In this document: positions 26,279-38,833 of the stretch, piece by piece
Position numbering within the stretch: the stretch's first letter is position 1
How the letters are laid out: each line of letters opens with the position of its first letter
NCBI RefSeq assembly: GCF_003255815.1
Contig: NC_037686.1
Location: 62,906,125 to 62,970,124, forward strand
Length of the DNA stretch: 64,000 nt
Origin: Theropithecus gelada
Lineage: Eukaryota > Chordata > Mammalia > Primates > Cercopithecidae
Direction: 5' to 3'
Notes under the pieces: generated by a model
Told to the model about the DNA's origin: nothing
The model's input: the letters and a program-made list of their open reading frames with translations, nothing else
Databases searched by the model: none
Made by a program: the position numbers and the translations under genes

Positions 26279-26545
26279 CAGGAGACATAGCACAGAGGTA
26301 AAGGAATTCCCGGAAGCAGGTGAATGGATATCTCAGGATGACAGGAGACTGTACCTAGCACAGAGATCAAGGAATTCCCAGAAACCGGTGAATGAATATC
26401 CCAGGATGACAGGAGACTGCACCTAGCACAGAGGTAAAGGAATTCCCGGAAACCGGTGAATGAATATCCCAGGATGACAGGAGACTGCACCTCGCACAGA
26501 GGTAAAGGAATTCCCAGAAACAGGTGAACGGATATCCCAGGATGA
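26279..26545 (+). repeat. 68-bp minisatellite, four copies
   Basis: There are four consecutive units, of which the last three are exactly 68 bp (26342-26409, 26410-26477, 26478-26545) and the first is 63 bp (26279-26341). Each unit starts CAGGAGAC, contains GGAATTCCC and a GGTGAA block, and ends CAGGATGA. The middle copies differ from each other at only a few positions. Confidence 0.95.
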
Positions 26546-26620
26546 CAACAGACACCAAGTAGGTCAGAAGGAATTGGGAAGAGATTTATTTCAAAAGATG
26601 AAGCGATGAAGTTCTGACAA

Positions 26621-27905
26621 TTCTGAACACACTGACAGGATATTTAATTCTGGCAAAGAGCATGGAGTTTGAGTGATAAAAGTCAGCACATTTTAAAATA
26701 ATGCAATAATTACCTCTAAGGGAAACAAAAGCTGTGCAAGAAAAGAAAGTTAAACACTGTCTGCAACACGGTTCAATTGTGTGTAACACTGTCACAAATT
26801 TAATACCATTCATGCTGCCTATTATCTAATTGGCATTATGGTATATTAATATTAGGAGAATGAGAAGGGAACCCATTTTGGTAGGGTAGGTGGGTGGGGC
26901 ATGAAAAAAAAGCTAAAGGCTCATTTTCCATAGTAGGAATTCAACAGATAATATCTAAAACTGAATAATCAAGACAAAAAAATATAAGCATGTTATTTCG
27001 AGACACGAAAGAGAAGCTATAAAAAGTAGCTAAATGAGGTATAAGTGGTCACCTCTGAGAAAATGAGGAATGAAGGCAAAAATCTCCTACCTTTAGTAAA
27101 AACTTACAGATAGAACTGTTTGGTTCTCTAAAATGTGTACACAGTAAAACTGAAATCAAAGTCCCAACCCAAAAACAAACAAACAAAAAGGAAACAAACA
27201 GGATTAACCTATGGTAAATTCATATACTTTCCAACATATACTGAAGGAAAGGCTGGAGTGAAGGACTGACTTTCTATCAGTTTCCATACAGTACTTATTG
27301 CAGACTGAAAAGCAGCCTGAGCATCTCTGCGACACAGCAAGTGGACACGACTGGAAGTGTGAGGAGCCTGGAGGCAGCAAGGCTGAGAATAAACTCAAGC
27401 AACATGTAACTAGCTGCCAGATGATGCAAATACACAAAAAAAAGAAAAATGAAGAAGATACAGAGCAAGAAATAATGTCTTCTCATCAACCAAAATTCCT
27501 TTAAATGTCATGCTCTTTCTAGATTAATCCCTTCTGTACACTTAAGTGATGGAGGCTATTCTAGGTCAAGACTTTCTTGCTTTCTTTCCAAAAAGTACTT
27601 AATGTAAAAATAGGCTTTTTAATTACAGTGAACATTCATCAACACAACGGTATCTTAAATATATAACAACAGATTTACCCTTGAATTTCACCATTTACTA
27701 CATGTGAGCACAAAATACATCTAAAACAAGACGCAAGAGTTCCTCATTTGCATTACTACTTTTAGATATCAGATCAAATATAAGGAGCAAAATTAATTCA
27801 ACATCTCAATTAATATATCAATTATAGACAAAATCTACTACATATAGAGAGATTTGTATTGATCTTGTTATCTATTATGTATTTGCAAATAAAACATACT
27901 GAGCA
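26621..27905. other. RTTN intron, no assignable feature
   Basis: This is A-rich sequence with no recognised gene, RNA or repeat. The short open frames near 27204-27504 lack any supporting feature. Confidence 0.45.
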
Positions 27906-28432
27906 CAGTAGGCCCCCTTATCCTTGGGGGATCCATTCCAACACCCCCAGTGGATACCTAAAACCATGAATAGTACCCAACTCCATATAGTCTAAGTTTT
28001 ATTCCTATATATATGTAACTACAATAAAGTTTAATTTATAAATTAGGCAGGTAGGAGACTAGCAATAACAAACAATAACACAGAATAGTATAATAAAAAT
28101 TATGTGATTGTGGCCTCTCTCTCTCAAAGTATCTTACTACAATGCACTCATCCTTCTTCATCTTGTGATTTGTCAGTCTGATAACCAAGATGGCTATACT
28201 AAGTGATGAATGGGCACGTATCATATGCAGCGTGGGTAAGCTAGACATAGGATGATTCACATCCCACGGGGGAGACAGAGCAATATTTCATCATACTACT
28301 CAGAATGGCATGCAATTTAAAACTTAAGAATTGTGTATTTCTGAAATTTTCCATTTAATATTTTTGGACTACAATCAACCATGGGTAACTGAAGTCACAA
28401 AAGGCAAAACTACAGATAAGAGGAGACTACTG
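27906..28432 (+). mobile_element. Non-autonomous Tigger (TcMar) DNA transposon fossil
   Basis: The ends are imperfect inverted repeats: CAGTAGGCCCCCTTATCC at the left against CAGTAGTCTCCTCTTATC read inward from the right. A TA follows at 28433. Internal blocks (TCTGATAACCAAGATGGCTA, GTGATGAATGGGCACG, ACAATCAACCATGGGTAACTG) match the MER2/MER44-type Tigger relatives I remember. No transposase frame remains. Confidence 0.8.
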
Positions 28433-31400
28433 TATCTTCATAAACTAGGGAAGGTAAAATCTCCACTAAGTCAAATGTGTTCAGTATTTTATGGACAAAA
28501 GACAGCTAAATATTTCTTAGAAAATGTTCAAAGTCTGAAACCACCTCAACATGGACTTACAAAAAAACACTTACACATGACTGAAGATGTAAGTATGAAT
28601 ACTTTCAACATGTATCCCCTATGGGACAGTGCTATAAAGCACTATTTAAAAGATAACTCTGCCCAGACATTTTAATTGAAGTTCCAATATTTGGAACTAA
28701 CAATATTTGTTAGGAGGATGGAGATTTTAGAGGCAGCTGAAACTTAGTAATAATGTAGTAAAATCCTATCATTTTGCACTTGAAGAACTGAATCATAAGA
28801 AGTGATCTGCCTAACATCCCACATCAAATGTATCTTGAGTATGGCTTTACAGAAAACTTAAATAAGGATCTTTGAAAGACATCAATTTTAGAATATAATT
28901 TCTTTGGATAATTTAAAGACTATAGTTTACTTTGCTTCATATAGCACTTGGCCTAACCCACAGCCTCCATGGACATATAGTAAGCCATATTTATTACTTA
29001 TCAAAACGTTTTGCTGTTGAGTGTATTCTAATAATACTTTAATTCACATACCCTATTTCTATAGGGCAAAGAAAACAGTGTTTGTAATTTAACAGGCCCA
29101 TTAACTGTCCCGACTTACATTAATTACACATTTTGTCAAAAGTGTGCCAGAAGTATACTTTCTCTCTTCACTTTCTTTGTCTTAAACTTGCCTATGCCTT
29201 TCTAACAGATGTCATGTATCCAAATTCTACTGCTTACATGAACACAAGAAGTATGATTTATTAGGAAACGTGGTTTAAATAATTGGTTAATATACCCATA
29301 CTCTCACGAAATACATTTTTTGTAATTTAGAAGAAATAAAGAGGAAAATTAGCTAGTCATTAGGAAAATCGTTGAGATATTCTGTGACTGTAGGCTATCT
29401 CATTTTCTTTGTCCAAAAAGGTAACATAAAAAATTATAAACAAAAGCTTTTATAATGAATAATATTACAAAGTATTAGCTAAAACTAAGGGCAAGGTAAA
29501 TTGCACAAATTCCTCTAGCACAGATTTTTTTTTCCTGTGTATACTATTATAAACTGATCCATTACCCTACATGGATCCATATGTATCATGAGTCTCATCA
29601 CGGATCCTTCAAACACAGCACCACAAACAAGATTAAAGATTTGGGAAATAAAATAGCCCTGGCTTTGCCTGGCTGGAAGTCTTTAAATTTCACCAGGTCC
29701 AGGAGGATTGGTTGCAGGACACCCACAGTCATCCATGCAGAGCCGGGCTCCCAGAGCTATTGCCATTTTGGCCTCAGCAAGAAGGGTGGGGCCCAGCACA
29801 CTGCCCTCACCCCACTCTCCTCTGAGTGAAGTCACTGAAATTCTCTGATCAGAAGTGTGTCAGCAAGAGCAAAAGCCTTTCCCCAAGCAGTACAGTGCTC
29901 CAACCAAAGCCGAAGTTAGAAAATTTATAATTAAATTAGACAGGGGTTGTGGTTGGGAGACTTTTGAAAAGGTTTGAATTTTCCTCCTTACAACATTCTT
30001 TAAAGTGCAAAACTGGAGACTCAGTTAATCATTGGGAAATAAAGTCTGTTGTTCTGACAGAGAATGAGAAAACTGGGACAATGTCCAGTTTTTGTTTTCA
30101 ACTAAGAAAATTTGAGTGAACTGACAGTGAGGTAGTAGGTACAGGAAAGCTATGGCCTCCCAAGAATAAGAGGCTTTTAGAGAAATGCTCTGAGGAATCT
30201 TCTCCCCTAAAGCTCTATCCAGGCTTCTGAAGCTGCTGCTGGAGATGGATGAGAAAATGGGGGATGCCTTAACAGGCTTCTTATCTATGCTGGAAAGGCA
30301 ACCAGATTCTGGAGCACAAGAGAGACAAAGTCCCCGAGGAACCCTGTGACACTCTCCACAGGCCAGCTCCTGGGTGGATCAGGAAGCATCTTCTCCTTTC
30401 TTACTGGCAATCCTTTCTGCATCTCAACATAATCAAGCCTAGTGCCCAAAATGCACAAGCAGTCATACCAGAAATATCTGCATACTATGACTCTCACAGG
30501 CAAAGAAGTGGGTGAAAATCTCCAAATTCTAAGCAACAAAGGGACTATAACAAATCAGCACAGGAACAATCTTCTAAGCAACAAAGGAACTATAACAAAT
30601 CAGCACAGAAACAATCTTCTCTTTGCCAAATGTGGCTGGCTGATTGGGAAGCTGAAGCAAATTCTTCAATAAACAATTCTACTACTTTTCCACCTTTCAG
30701 TGAGAAGACAAAATCATAAAACCATATGATTAAAAAGAATAATTTTAAACACTGAAAAACTGAAAATATTCCTATTTGTAAAAAACAATGTAAACTTTGT
30801 TTAAAACACACAGTTTTTTGTCTAAATACACAAACTTTGTCTAAAAACACAGAGTTTTTAAAAAATTACTAATCTACTCATAAAATAATACTTTAGTGAT
30901 TTTAGAATGTTTTCTGATGAGTCAAATTCTTGATTCACAGTTTAGACTGTAAACATAATTTTATAAGATAAAACAGGCAACAGGGCTTGGAAAGGGGGCA
31001 TTTTCTTCCAAATGTGCCAGACAAGTCCACTTACCTATGCATGTAACCAACCCCAAAATTCTGTAGTCCATTTATAGAAAACAAATGTCACTTAGAATAT
31101 ATTTTCAGAGACACAGACGTATCTTTAAAATTGCAATAAATTTTGAACTATAACTGCGTTCCTGAAATATATTCATTTTGGTCATGATATAAAACACTGT
31201 TTTGATCAACTGTTAGATTTAGATTAGTAATATTTCACTTCAAATTTTTACATCATACTCACTGAAGAAACTGGTCAACATAAGCAGGTGGGGCTAAGGA
31301 GGAGACAGTTAATTTAACTTGATAAACTTTTGTATCATTTAAACAGTCATAATAAGCATCACTATTTCTTAATTTAAATGACTGAGAAAGCTTTTAACAA

Positions 31401-31468
31401 GAACATGACTGAAAGTCAATTCATTTAAATGCTAAATAAAGTTTCTGAAAAACCAAGAAATGACATAC
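28433..31468. other. RTTN intron, largely unique
   Basis: Apart from a 45-bp tandem duplication (30527-30616), nothing assignable was seen. The stretch 29580-30330 is less AT-rich and may be an old LTR or LINE that I cannot name. Confidence 0.4.
30527..30616 (+). repeat. 45-bp tandem duplication
   Basis: Two adjacent 45-bp copies (30527-30571 and 30572-30616) begin TTCTAAGCAACAAAG and end AACAATC. They differ by only two substitutions, so the duplication is fairly recent. Confidence 0.95.
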
Positions 31469-31686
31469 CTGAAGAATTACATCACTAAGTCGTTCTAGAG
31501 ATTTCTGATTTTCCTGAGTCTCATCAAGAAGTGAAGCCATTGTTGGACTATGGCATAAATTTGTTTTGCTCTTAGCCTGGAGATGCCCTTTCGCTTCTTC
31601 AGTCAAGAGAATAGAAAGGAATTGCAGGCTGGCAGTATACAGGGCAGGACACGTGGCAGACAAGCCTGCACATTTGCAGAACATAT
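31469..31686 (-). CDS. RTTN: RTTN exon (8th of 14)
   Basis: This 218-base exon starts in phase 1 and ends in phase 0. The acceptor is TATCCTTTTAG and the donor GTATGT. It encodes about 73 residues, beginning DMFCKCAGLSATCPALYTAS, then a leucine-rich helix LQFLSILLTEEAKGHLQ, a polar stretch around KSKTNLCHSPTMASLLDETQ, and a final helix KSLERLSDVILQ. It is followed in the transcript by the 16.9 kb intron, the longest in the window. Confidence 0.94.
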
Positions 31687-32577
31687 CTAAAAGGATAATT
31701 TCAGATGTGAATGTTTGAAAATTTCTTCAAAATTAAACAAAGAAGGAAATCAAATTGATTTTAAAGTAACTATACTCTGGATCATCTAGATTACCAACTT
31801 ATGTGATTGTGTTGCAATTTTTAAAGGAGCTGATGCCAAACAGAACTTAAAAGCAAGACTTAGTATGCAGTGTTGGCACAATGTACAAACAAATATTTCA
31901 CAGCAGTTCAGACAGCACATGAGTGGTCATGAACTGATGATTCACAAACTTAATACAGAGTAGAAAGAACAGGCCAAACTCAAAAGGAATTTACACTGAA
32001 ACAGTCATTATTAATTTTCTATTGTGAACACTGATGTTGTTTAATCAAAATAATATGTGTTGTTTTACATTTTATTAACTTGAAAAATTGGATTTATAAT
32101 TTTATTTGATTTTATATTTTAGATTTATGCTTGTGTGAGAATTATAACCACAAAAATTTTTGCTTAGATTTTGGCATGTACAAATTAAAGTTACATAAGA
32201 AAAATAAAGTAGCAGTGGGGTTTCATAAGAATTATGTTCATTTAAATGATGTCCAAATATTAGTCAAGTCTGAGAAAAGACTGTTATAGATAACACAAGT
32301 TATGGAGTGACCACGAGATGTTTTAAATGTATATGGGCATATGAGATGGAAATTGATTAAAAAAACAAAAACAAAAACCAAAAATAAAACCATGGCAAAA
32401 AAATCAGTAATTGTTATTAATGTTTTCATTAACATTACTATTATTAAAACCATTTATGCAGTAAGTTACTTTTGGTTAGCACTACTATTACATAAAACTG
32501 TACACATATTTTGAAGGAAGGTTTTGAATTTAATATGTATTTATCACTAGAGAAACAGTGTCAGGTAAAGTTTAAGT

Positions 32578-32790
32578 CAGAGGTCAGCAAACTTTTTCTG
32601 TAAAGGGCCAACTAGCAAGTATTTTATACTCCGCAGGAAACTGGCTTTTTCACAACTATTCACCTCAACTGTTGTAGCATGAAAGCAGCCATATGAAATA
32701 TGTAAATGAGTGTGGCTATATTCCAATAAAACTTTATTTACCAAAACAAGCTGCTGGCCAGATTTATCTAATGTGGGTAGCATCATGCTT
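32578..32790 (+). mobile_element. hAT-Charlie-type MER fossil
   Basis: CAGAGGTCAGCAAACTTTTT, TGTAAAGGGCCAACTAG, GTAGCATGAAAGCAGCCAT, ATTCCAATAAAACTTTATTTAC and GCTGGCCAGATTT follow one well-known mammalian hAT non-autonomous element. I am sure of the class but not of the subfamily name. The right terminus is eroded. Confidence 0.75.
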
Positions 32791-33549
32791 TCTATTGATA
32801 ATATTGGCGATTCAGGTGATAAACTAATTTTCCCTCAATAAATACAAGAAGAAAATCCCAACGTCTTAATCAGTCAATCTCTTTCAATTATTATATTTTA
32901 AACAAAATAATGATATCCTGTGTGGACACTGTACTCCATGGTAGACTCAGAACTCCCATATCCAGAAAACTAACAATTCTGTTCCTTGTTAAACATGCAT
33001 TTTGCCATAATTCTTACTATCGCTTTGGTTAAAAATTGTATCATGCATTTAACTTTACTGAATGATCAAATGATAAATGTTAAAAAAAAATCAGTCAGTT
33101 GATTTAGCAGGTACTTTAGAAACTTAAAATAACTCAATTTTGAGTACATTTAAGCAGGTTGTTTAAAAAGGTTACATAAATGTTAGTTATGAATATTTAT
33201 GTTAAAAAACAGCTTTTCGCTATGCTAAAATTTAGGAGGCTTCATGAAAAATTAAAGATTAGTTGTTTTAAGATAACCATGTTTATTTTAGTGGGCAACT
33301 ATCATATGAAAAACATAAAAATAATTATACTATACTCTTGGCATTTCTGTACTCTAAGAAAATTCTGATGTCATGAGAAAGTTATCACAACTTTCCATGT
33401 TATCACGTATACAGGATTTTATATATGAAGATGTATCTGCATACAATGCACATATGTCAGAAATGATACTGGTTTCTATACCAATACAAGAAAATTTATC
33501 TCATTGTTTTATAATCGTATCATACGTACCTTTAAAAAACCACAGGCTT

Positions 33550-34664
33550 AAAACTGACAAATGGGATCTAAGCTAAAGAGCTTCTGCACAGCAAAACAAA
33601 CTATCATCAGAGTGAACAGGCAACCTACACAATGGGAGAACATTTTTGCAATCTATCCATCTGACAAAGGTCTAACATCCAGAATCTACAAATTCACAAG
33701 AACTTAAACAAATCCACAAGAAAAAAACAACCCCATCAAAAAGTGGGCGAAGGATATGAACAGACACTTCCCAAAAGACGACATTTATGTGGCCAACACA
33801 CACATGAAAAAAAAAATTCATCATCACTGGTCATCAGATAAATGCAAATCAAAACCACAATGAGATACCATCTCACATCAGTTAGAATGGTGATTATTCA
33901 AAAGTCAGGAAAACAACAGATGCTGGCGAGGATGTGGAGAACACAGGAAAGCTTTTACACTGCTGGTAGGAGTATAAATTAGTTCAACCATTGTGGAAGA
34001 CAGTGTGGCAATTCCTTAAGCATCTAGAACCAGAAATACCATTTGACCCAGCAAACCCATTACTGGGTATATACCCAAAGTTTTATAAATCATCCTACTA
34101 TAAAGACAAATGCACATGTATGTTTACTGTGGCACTGTTCACAATAGCAAAGACTTGGAACCAACTCAAATGCCCTTCAGTGACAGACTGGATAAAGAAA
34201 ATGCAGCACACATACACCATGGAACACCATGCAGCCATAAAAAAAGAATGAGTTCATGTCCTTTCAGATACATGGATGAAGCTGGAAGCCATCATTCTCA
34301 GCAAACTGACACAGGAACAGAAAACCAAACACTGCATATTCTCATTCACAAGTGAGAGGTGAACAATGAGAACACATGGACACAGGGAGGGGAACATCAA
34401 ACACCGTGTCAGAGGGTGAGAAGCAAGGGAAGGGAGAGCATTAGGACAAATACCTAATGCATGCGGGGCTTAAAACCTAGATGATGGGTTGATAGGTGCA
34501 GCAAACCACCATGGCACATGTATTCCTGTGTAACAAACCTGCACATTCTGCACATGTATCCCAGAACTCAAAGTAAAATTTTAAAAAACCAAGAGTGGCC
34601 AATACAATAAAAGAGAGCTTCAGGGATGATGTCTTTAAAAAGCTTTAAAAATAAAAAAAATAAT
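33550..34664 (+). mobile_element. 5'-truncated L1PA with a 3'-transduced segment
   Basis: The end of ORF2 (TGACAAATGGGATCTAAGC onward) and the L1 3' untranslated part (GTAACAAACCTGCACATTCTG near 34533) are present. An open frame at 33991-34251 is the ORF2 C-terminus and is not intact. A perfect 14-bp target duplication AAAACCACAGGCTT lies at 33536-33549 and 34665-34678. Between the L1's own weak end (34588) and the duplication lie about 75 extra bases with their own AATAAA and A-rich tail. Confidence 0.95.
34589..34664 (+). other. Probable L1 3'-transduced flank
   Basis: After the L1 3' end and a short A run, the non-L1 sequence CCAAGAGTGGCCAATAC follows. It contains AATAAA at 34606-34611 and ends in an A-rich tail just before the target duplication. 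This is the expected layout when read-through transcription at the source locus carried downstream sequence along. Confidence 0.85.
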
Positions 34665-34906
34665 AAAACCACAGGCTTTTCTAACTCACTTTTATGTTAT
34701 CTTAAAACGTGTTTCAATTTTTCAAAAATGCATTTTTTGGGGGCGCTCAAGAACACTGCAAATTTTTCAAAGCAAGCACCCTGATATCTCTTTTATATGC
34801 ACGCCATAATTACTTAATTTTAGTGAATTTACATATCTAAACAGGCAGAATAATTATCTCATTTTATTAGCAGAACGCCCCCAAGATTATGCAAGTATCT
34901 TCTTAC

Positions 34907-35044
34907 CAATCACTGCTGTCCAGTGCTTGGCCAGGGCCACGGTAATAGACGGGAGTGTGACGGCACCAGCTTTCCTCAGGAGCGTGGCCAGAAGATTAAA
35001 TAAATGTGTCCATGTGTGATAAAAAGCTGATATTAACTCTTTAT
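34907..35044 (-). CDS. RTTN: RTTN exon (7th of 14)
   Basis: This 138-base exon starts and ends in phase 1. Acceptor AATTTTGTAG precedes ATAAAGAG and the donor is GTAAGA. It encodes DKELISAFYHTWTHLFNLLA, then TLLRKAGAVTLPSITVALAK and HWTAVI. The bulky aromatic and leucine spacing fits two antiparallel helices of one repeat. Because both ends are in phase 1, skipping this exon would delete 46 residues without shifting the frame. Confidence 0.93.
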
Positions 35045-37628
35045 CTACAAAATTAATCAAAACACTTCAAGTTATCAACACAAAGGAAAAGAACCTTTCA
35101 AGATATGAAACTTAACACAGACACTTCATTACACTTAAAATGAGGGGTGTGTACTTATCAAATGAAGACAAATCTAATTCAGCATTATCCAACAGTTATT
35201 TCAATTAACTTCTCTTTTCCATTGCTTCTTAAGATATCTCCCCTCCACCCTCCTGCATATAAAGCCACACTCACGAACTCTGCTCTTATTAAAGCATACT
35301 CAAGAACAATCAGAAGGTGTGACAAACTGAATATTAAGCCATGACTGCAGAACTACATATTGGCACATTATCAAAACATGTCATTGTTTGTGCTACTTTT
35401 GTCAGAGTAAGTTTTCCCCTATTTCCTTTATCCCCTCCAGCAGCTTTGTGCAGGGGTGAAAGGAAAGCACAGTGTGCCAAGGTCAAAGTAGAAAAGAAGG
35501 AATTTCTTTGAAGAACCAAGAAAAGTATCATCCCACAAAGAAAAGCACGACACAAAAGAAGATTCTGCAGCTCTTCCTATGGCTAAGGATGTAGCAATTA
35601 ACCTTCTAGGATGAGGACACATTTTCCCTTCTCTGCACTCAGGTAAATGGAAGCTGTAGAGCAGTCGCCGAGGACTCTCTCTGGCCATGCCATCAGGAGG
35701 ATTTGTCATCTTTTATCAAATTCCACTATAATGTAAACTTTATAGGACGTTAACCCAGAGGACATCCATCTAGGTGTACTGAGCTCCTATGAGGTACTTG
35801 AAAATTGCACCTTCCCAGGACAATCCTTGGTGTTTTTCAACCCTTTTGCCATTAGTGGCTCCCTAAAGAATTTGTTTTAGAAATATGTTTCCTCATTGCC
35901 ATCCCCATAAGGTTTTAATTCCCCAGATATACTGTATATCTCTTTATGTACTATATGTACATCTGTACTTTGTACATAAAAAGGCTAAGTATAGAGCTTA
36001 CTGTTTTTATTCAATACAGGCTTAAGAATAGCTGAATAAAACATTTAAGCTGAAAATTAAGTTAAAAATTAAAGACCTATTAACACCAAATTTAGCTTTG
36101 TACCTATACTTGCTAAATAACTTTTCATGTAATTTATTTTTTATATATCACGATGTATCAATTTACATACATAAACAATTCATAATACATAATAGCAATA
36201 TAATAAACTCTTATAAAATCATTTAAAAGTTATTTTTTCCAGAAAAAAATTTAAAAACTTCTTAAAAAATATTTTTAGTGAACTTTTAAAGTATTTTGCT
36301 AGATATGAGAAAACAATTTTTAATTTAACCAGCTAATAGATGTACATTCAGACATTGTTGATATTTTTTCCTTTCAGCGCTTGATGTAATTAATGATGGG
36401 TTAAACAACTTTTATGTAATTAAATAAATATATACTACTTCCATTTAATTTTCAAAGCCCAAATCATACAGAAAGGCAAGAGGATCAATAAAAAGCATTC
36501 ACAAGGCAGTCAATAGCAGCCAAGATACACAGACCATCTTTTGCTACATGACCTTGGGATCGAACAATTAACCAAAGGTCCTCCAGCTGCTATCATCTAT
36601 TCACCACAGTTTTGTGGCACTAGTCTTGCAAACATCTTGTGTATCTTCCATGAACTCAACATCAATGTTTCTCAAGGAATTCTCAAGAAAAATCAAGAAG
36701 AGAAATACTAAGTAATAAGATTGTCTCAGGTAGAGTTGAGCTTTGGGAGGCTACAAACCATTGTAATTTCTAAGATGTTTTTGCCTCACCCTGTTCTCCC
36801 CAGAATCAATTTTCACTCCTTAGGAACTGGGGGTGGTATCATCTTGCTGAGCTTGTCCAGTCTAACCTAATAAGCTGAGTTAGGATATCACTGCCACTTG
36901 TTGAATTTCTAAGTAAGGAATTACTATTCCTTTAACATCGAGATCATTTTAACACTGATGAGATGCTGAGAACTGGCTCTGCTGGGTATCATAACACACT
37001 TCATTTTCCAGATCTAAAACCAAGTAAATCCACAGTTCAAATAAAAACGAACTGAAAGGTAAAGAGAATTACCAAATGGTCAATTACTTCATTATAAATG
37101 ATTATTTCCACTTTTAAAACAATTATATTAGATTTTGACAAAGATCCTACTTTGCTTTAATTTTCTCCACTAAGCATTACATTTAACTTTTCATCATAAA
37201 ATATTTTCTCTGAAGATAACAGTAGATCACAAAATATACACACATTTCAACAATTTAGGACCTTAGAAAATGTTTGATATATTCTAGATTGGCTTATACT
37301 TGTTATTGGGAATGATTTATCAGGTTTTTAGCCTTAGCCATAGTTTATAAGAATAATTAATACCCAGAACTCACTGTACTTTCTAACATCACATAGAGAG
37401 CTTTGCTCTCATTTCTTAAAACTCAAGCGTAGTCCATTATTATACTATACACTTGTCTTAAGTAGTATCATTAAAAGACATCCAAACTATGAAACATATT
37501 ATCAAAGCCTTCCAAAATACTAGCAAAAAGAAACTGAAAAGTAACCTTAAAGTGAATTTCTGGAACAGAGTAAGTTTTTTTCCTCAATATTATTAACTTA
37601 CATTCTAAACTAAAACAATTAAGCTTAC
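35045..37628. other. RTTN intron, with the exon at 37629 at its far side
   Basis: This AT-rich intron holds no gene or RNA. The stretch near 35828-35960 (GGTGTTTTTCAACCC, GGCTCCCTAAAGAATTT) might be an old DNA-transposon fossil but is too diverged to name. Confidence 0.4.
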
Positions 37629-37782
37629 CTAATACATCTTTGGTACATATGGTGAGAATTCCAATGATATTGGTGATAAGAGGTTTCATAAGCTCATCCT
37701 GAATCACAAGGTCAGGCTCCACCAACAAACATGACCGCAGAAGCCTGGACAAAGAGGATAGGTATTCCAGGAGAAAGGAAAC
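37629..37782 (-). CDS. RTTN: RTTN exon (6th of 14)
   Basis: This 154-base exon starts in phase 0 and ends in phase 1. The acceptor is TTTTTCGAATAG and the donor GTAAGC. It encodes 51 residues starting VSFLLEYLSSLSRLLRSCLL and continuing through VEPDLVIQDELMKPLITNII. This is dense helical armadillo-like sequence, with leucine and isoleucine spaced three to four residues apart. A diverged plus-strand Alu lies about 270 bp upstream in the intron. Confidence 0.93.
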
Positions 37783-38049
37783 CTATTCGAAAAAGAGATA
37801 GGGTAAAATCAAACATGCCATATAAAAAGCCCATCTCAGTGATACAGTATTTTACTTTTGGAACACAAGTTAATAAAAAATAAAATATTAATCATAATTT
37901 TTCAAGATCTGAAATTAACACATAGCAGACAAAGCATTATTTTTCTCATAAGCATGTCATTAACAGCCCTGTTAATACTGTCAACTATACACCAAACAAG
38001 CAATATTTTCCAAGTCAAGTTTTAAATTTCATTTAAAAAGTAAAATCTT

Positions 38050-38352
38050 GACCAGATGTGGTGGCCAACACATTCGTACTGTAATGCCAGTCCTTTGAGA
38101 GGCCAAGGTGGGCAGATGGCTTGAGCCCAGGAGTTTGAGACCAGCCTGGACAACATGGCGAGATCCTGTTTCCACAAAAAATATAAAAATTAGCTGGGCA
38201 TGGTGGTGCATGCCTGCAGTCCCAGCTACTTGGGAGGCTGAGATGGGAGGACCACTTGAGCCCAGAAGGTAGAGGCTATAGTGAGCTGTGATCACACCAC
38301 CGAACTCCAGTCTGGGTGACAGAGCAAAACTCTGTTTGAAAAGAAAAAAAAA
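38050..38352 (+). mobile_element. Old Alu (J-like)
   Basis: This is a full-length dimer in sense orientation with many substitutions (for example GACCAGATGTGGTGG at the start) and an A-rich tail interrupted by G. It is one of the older Alus in the window. Confidence 0.92.
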
Positions 38353-38830
38353 GTCTCCATATTTTTCAAGTAGTCAAATTATGAAATCAATATTCTGGAA
38401 GAAGTAGAAAAGTATATAATAAAGCCATAAAGTCTATAATTTTGTAAAGAAAGATAGATTACAAAAATACCCTTCAAAGTGCATAAGTGGGGGTGGGGGC
38501 TATCTAGCCTAATAGCCTAGTTAATTGCTACAACTAAAATGCAAATATGTTCTATTTTTGCCCTCAGTATAAAAATACTATTATTAACTATAAGAGAAAA
38601 AATTAAATCATCTTCAATATTACCAACAAAACCATCTCTGGAATTTGCCTGATGCTAATATTGTTAAGTATTAACTGGCAAAAGTACTTTTCAGAAAAAT
38701 AATCCTCTGAATATGTAACAATTAAAGAATGAGCTGTGATGTCTCATTTGTCCACTACCCTCAAGCAATGAGCCAGTTACATATAAGTGAATTTTATAAA
38801 GATATTCTGAAATCGGTCATTATCTCTCTG

Positions 38831-38833
<3 letters not shown>

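Larger units (their letters stand above)
24600..26620 (+). repeat. HAL1/old L1-like LINE fossil, ORF1 region
   Basis: The stretch on both sides of the Alu at 25702 is purine-rich. It contains TCAAGATTACCAGACACCAAG near 25364, AATCCAGAATTCCCAC near 26089 and repeated AATTCCC...CCCAGGATGAC blocks, which resemble the ORF1-end region of HAL1 elements. Family assignment is tentative and the 5' part (24600-25300) is barely recognisable. Confidence 0.45.

Noticed and set aside
26279..26545. CRISPR-like array (regular 68-bp units)
   Set aside because: There are no unique spacers between short repeats; the whole 68-bp unit repeats, and the DNA is vertebrate.
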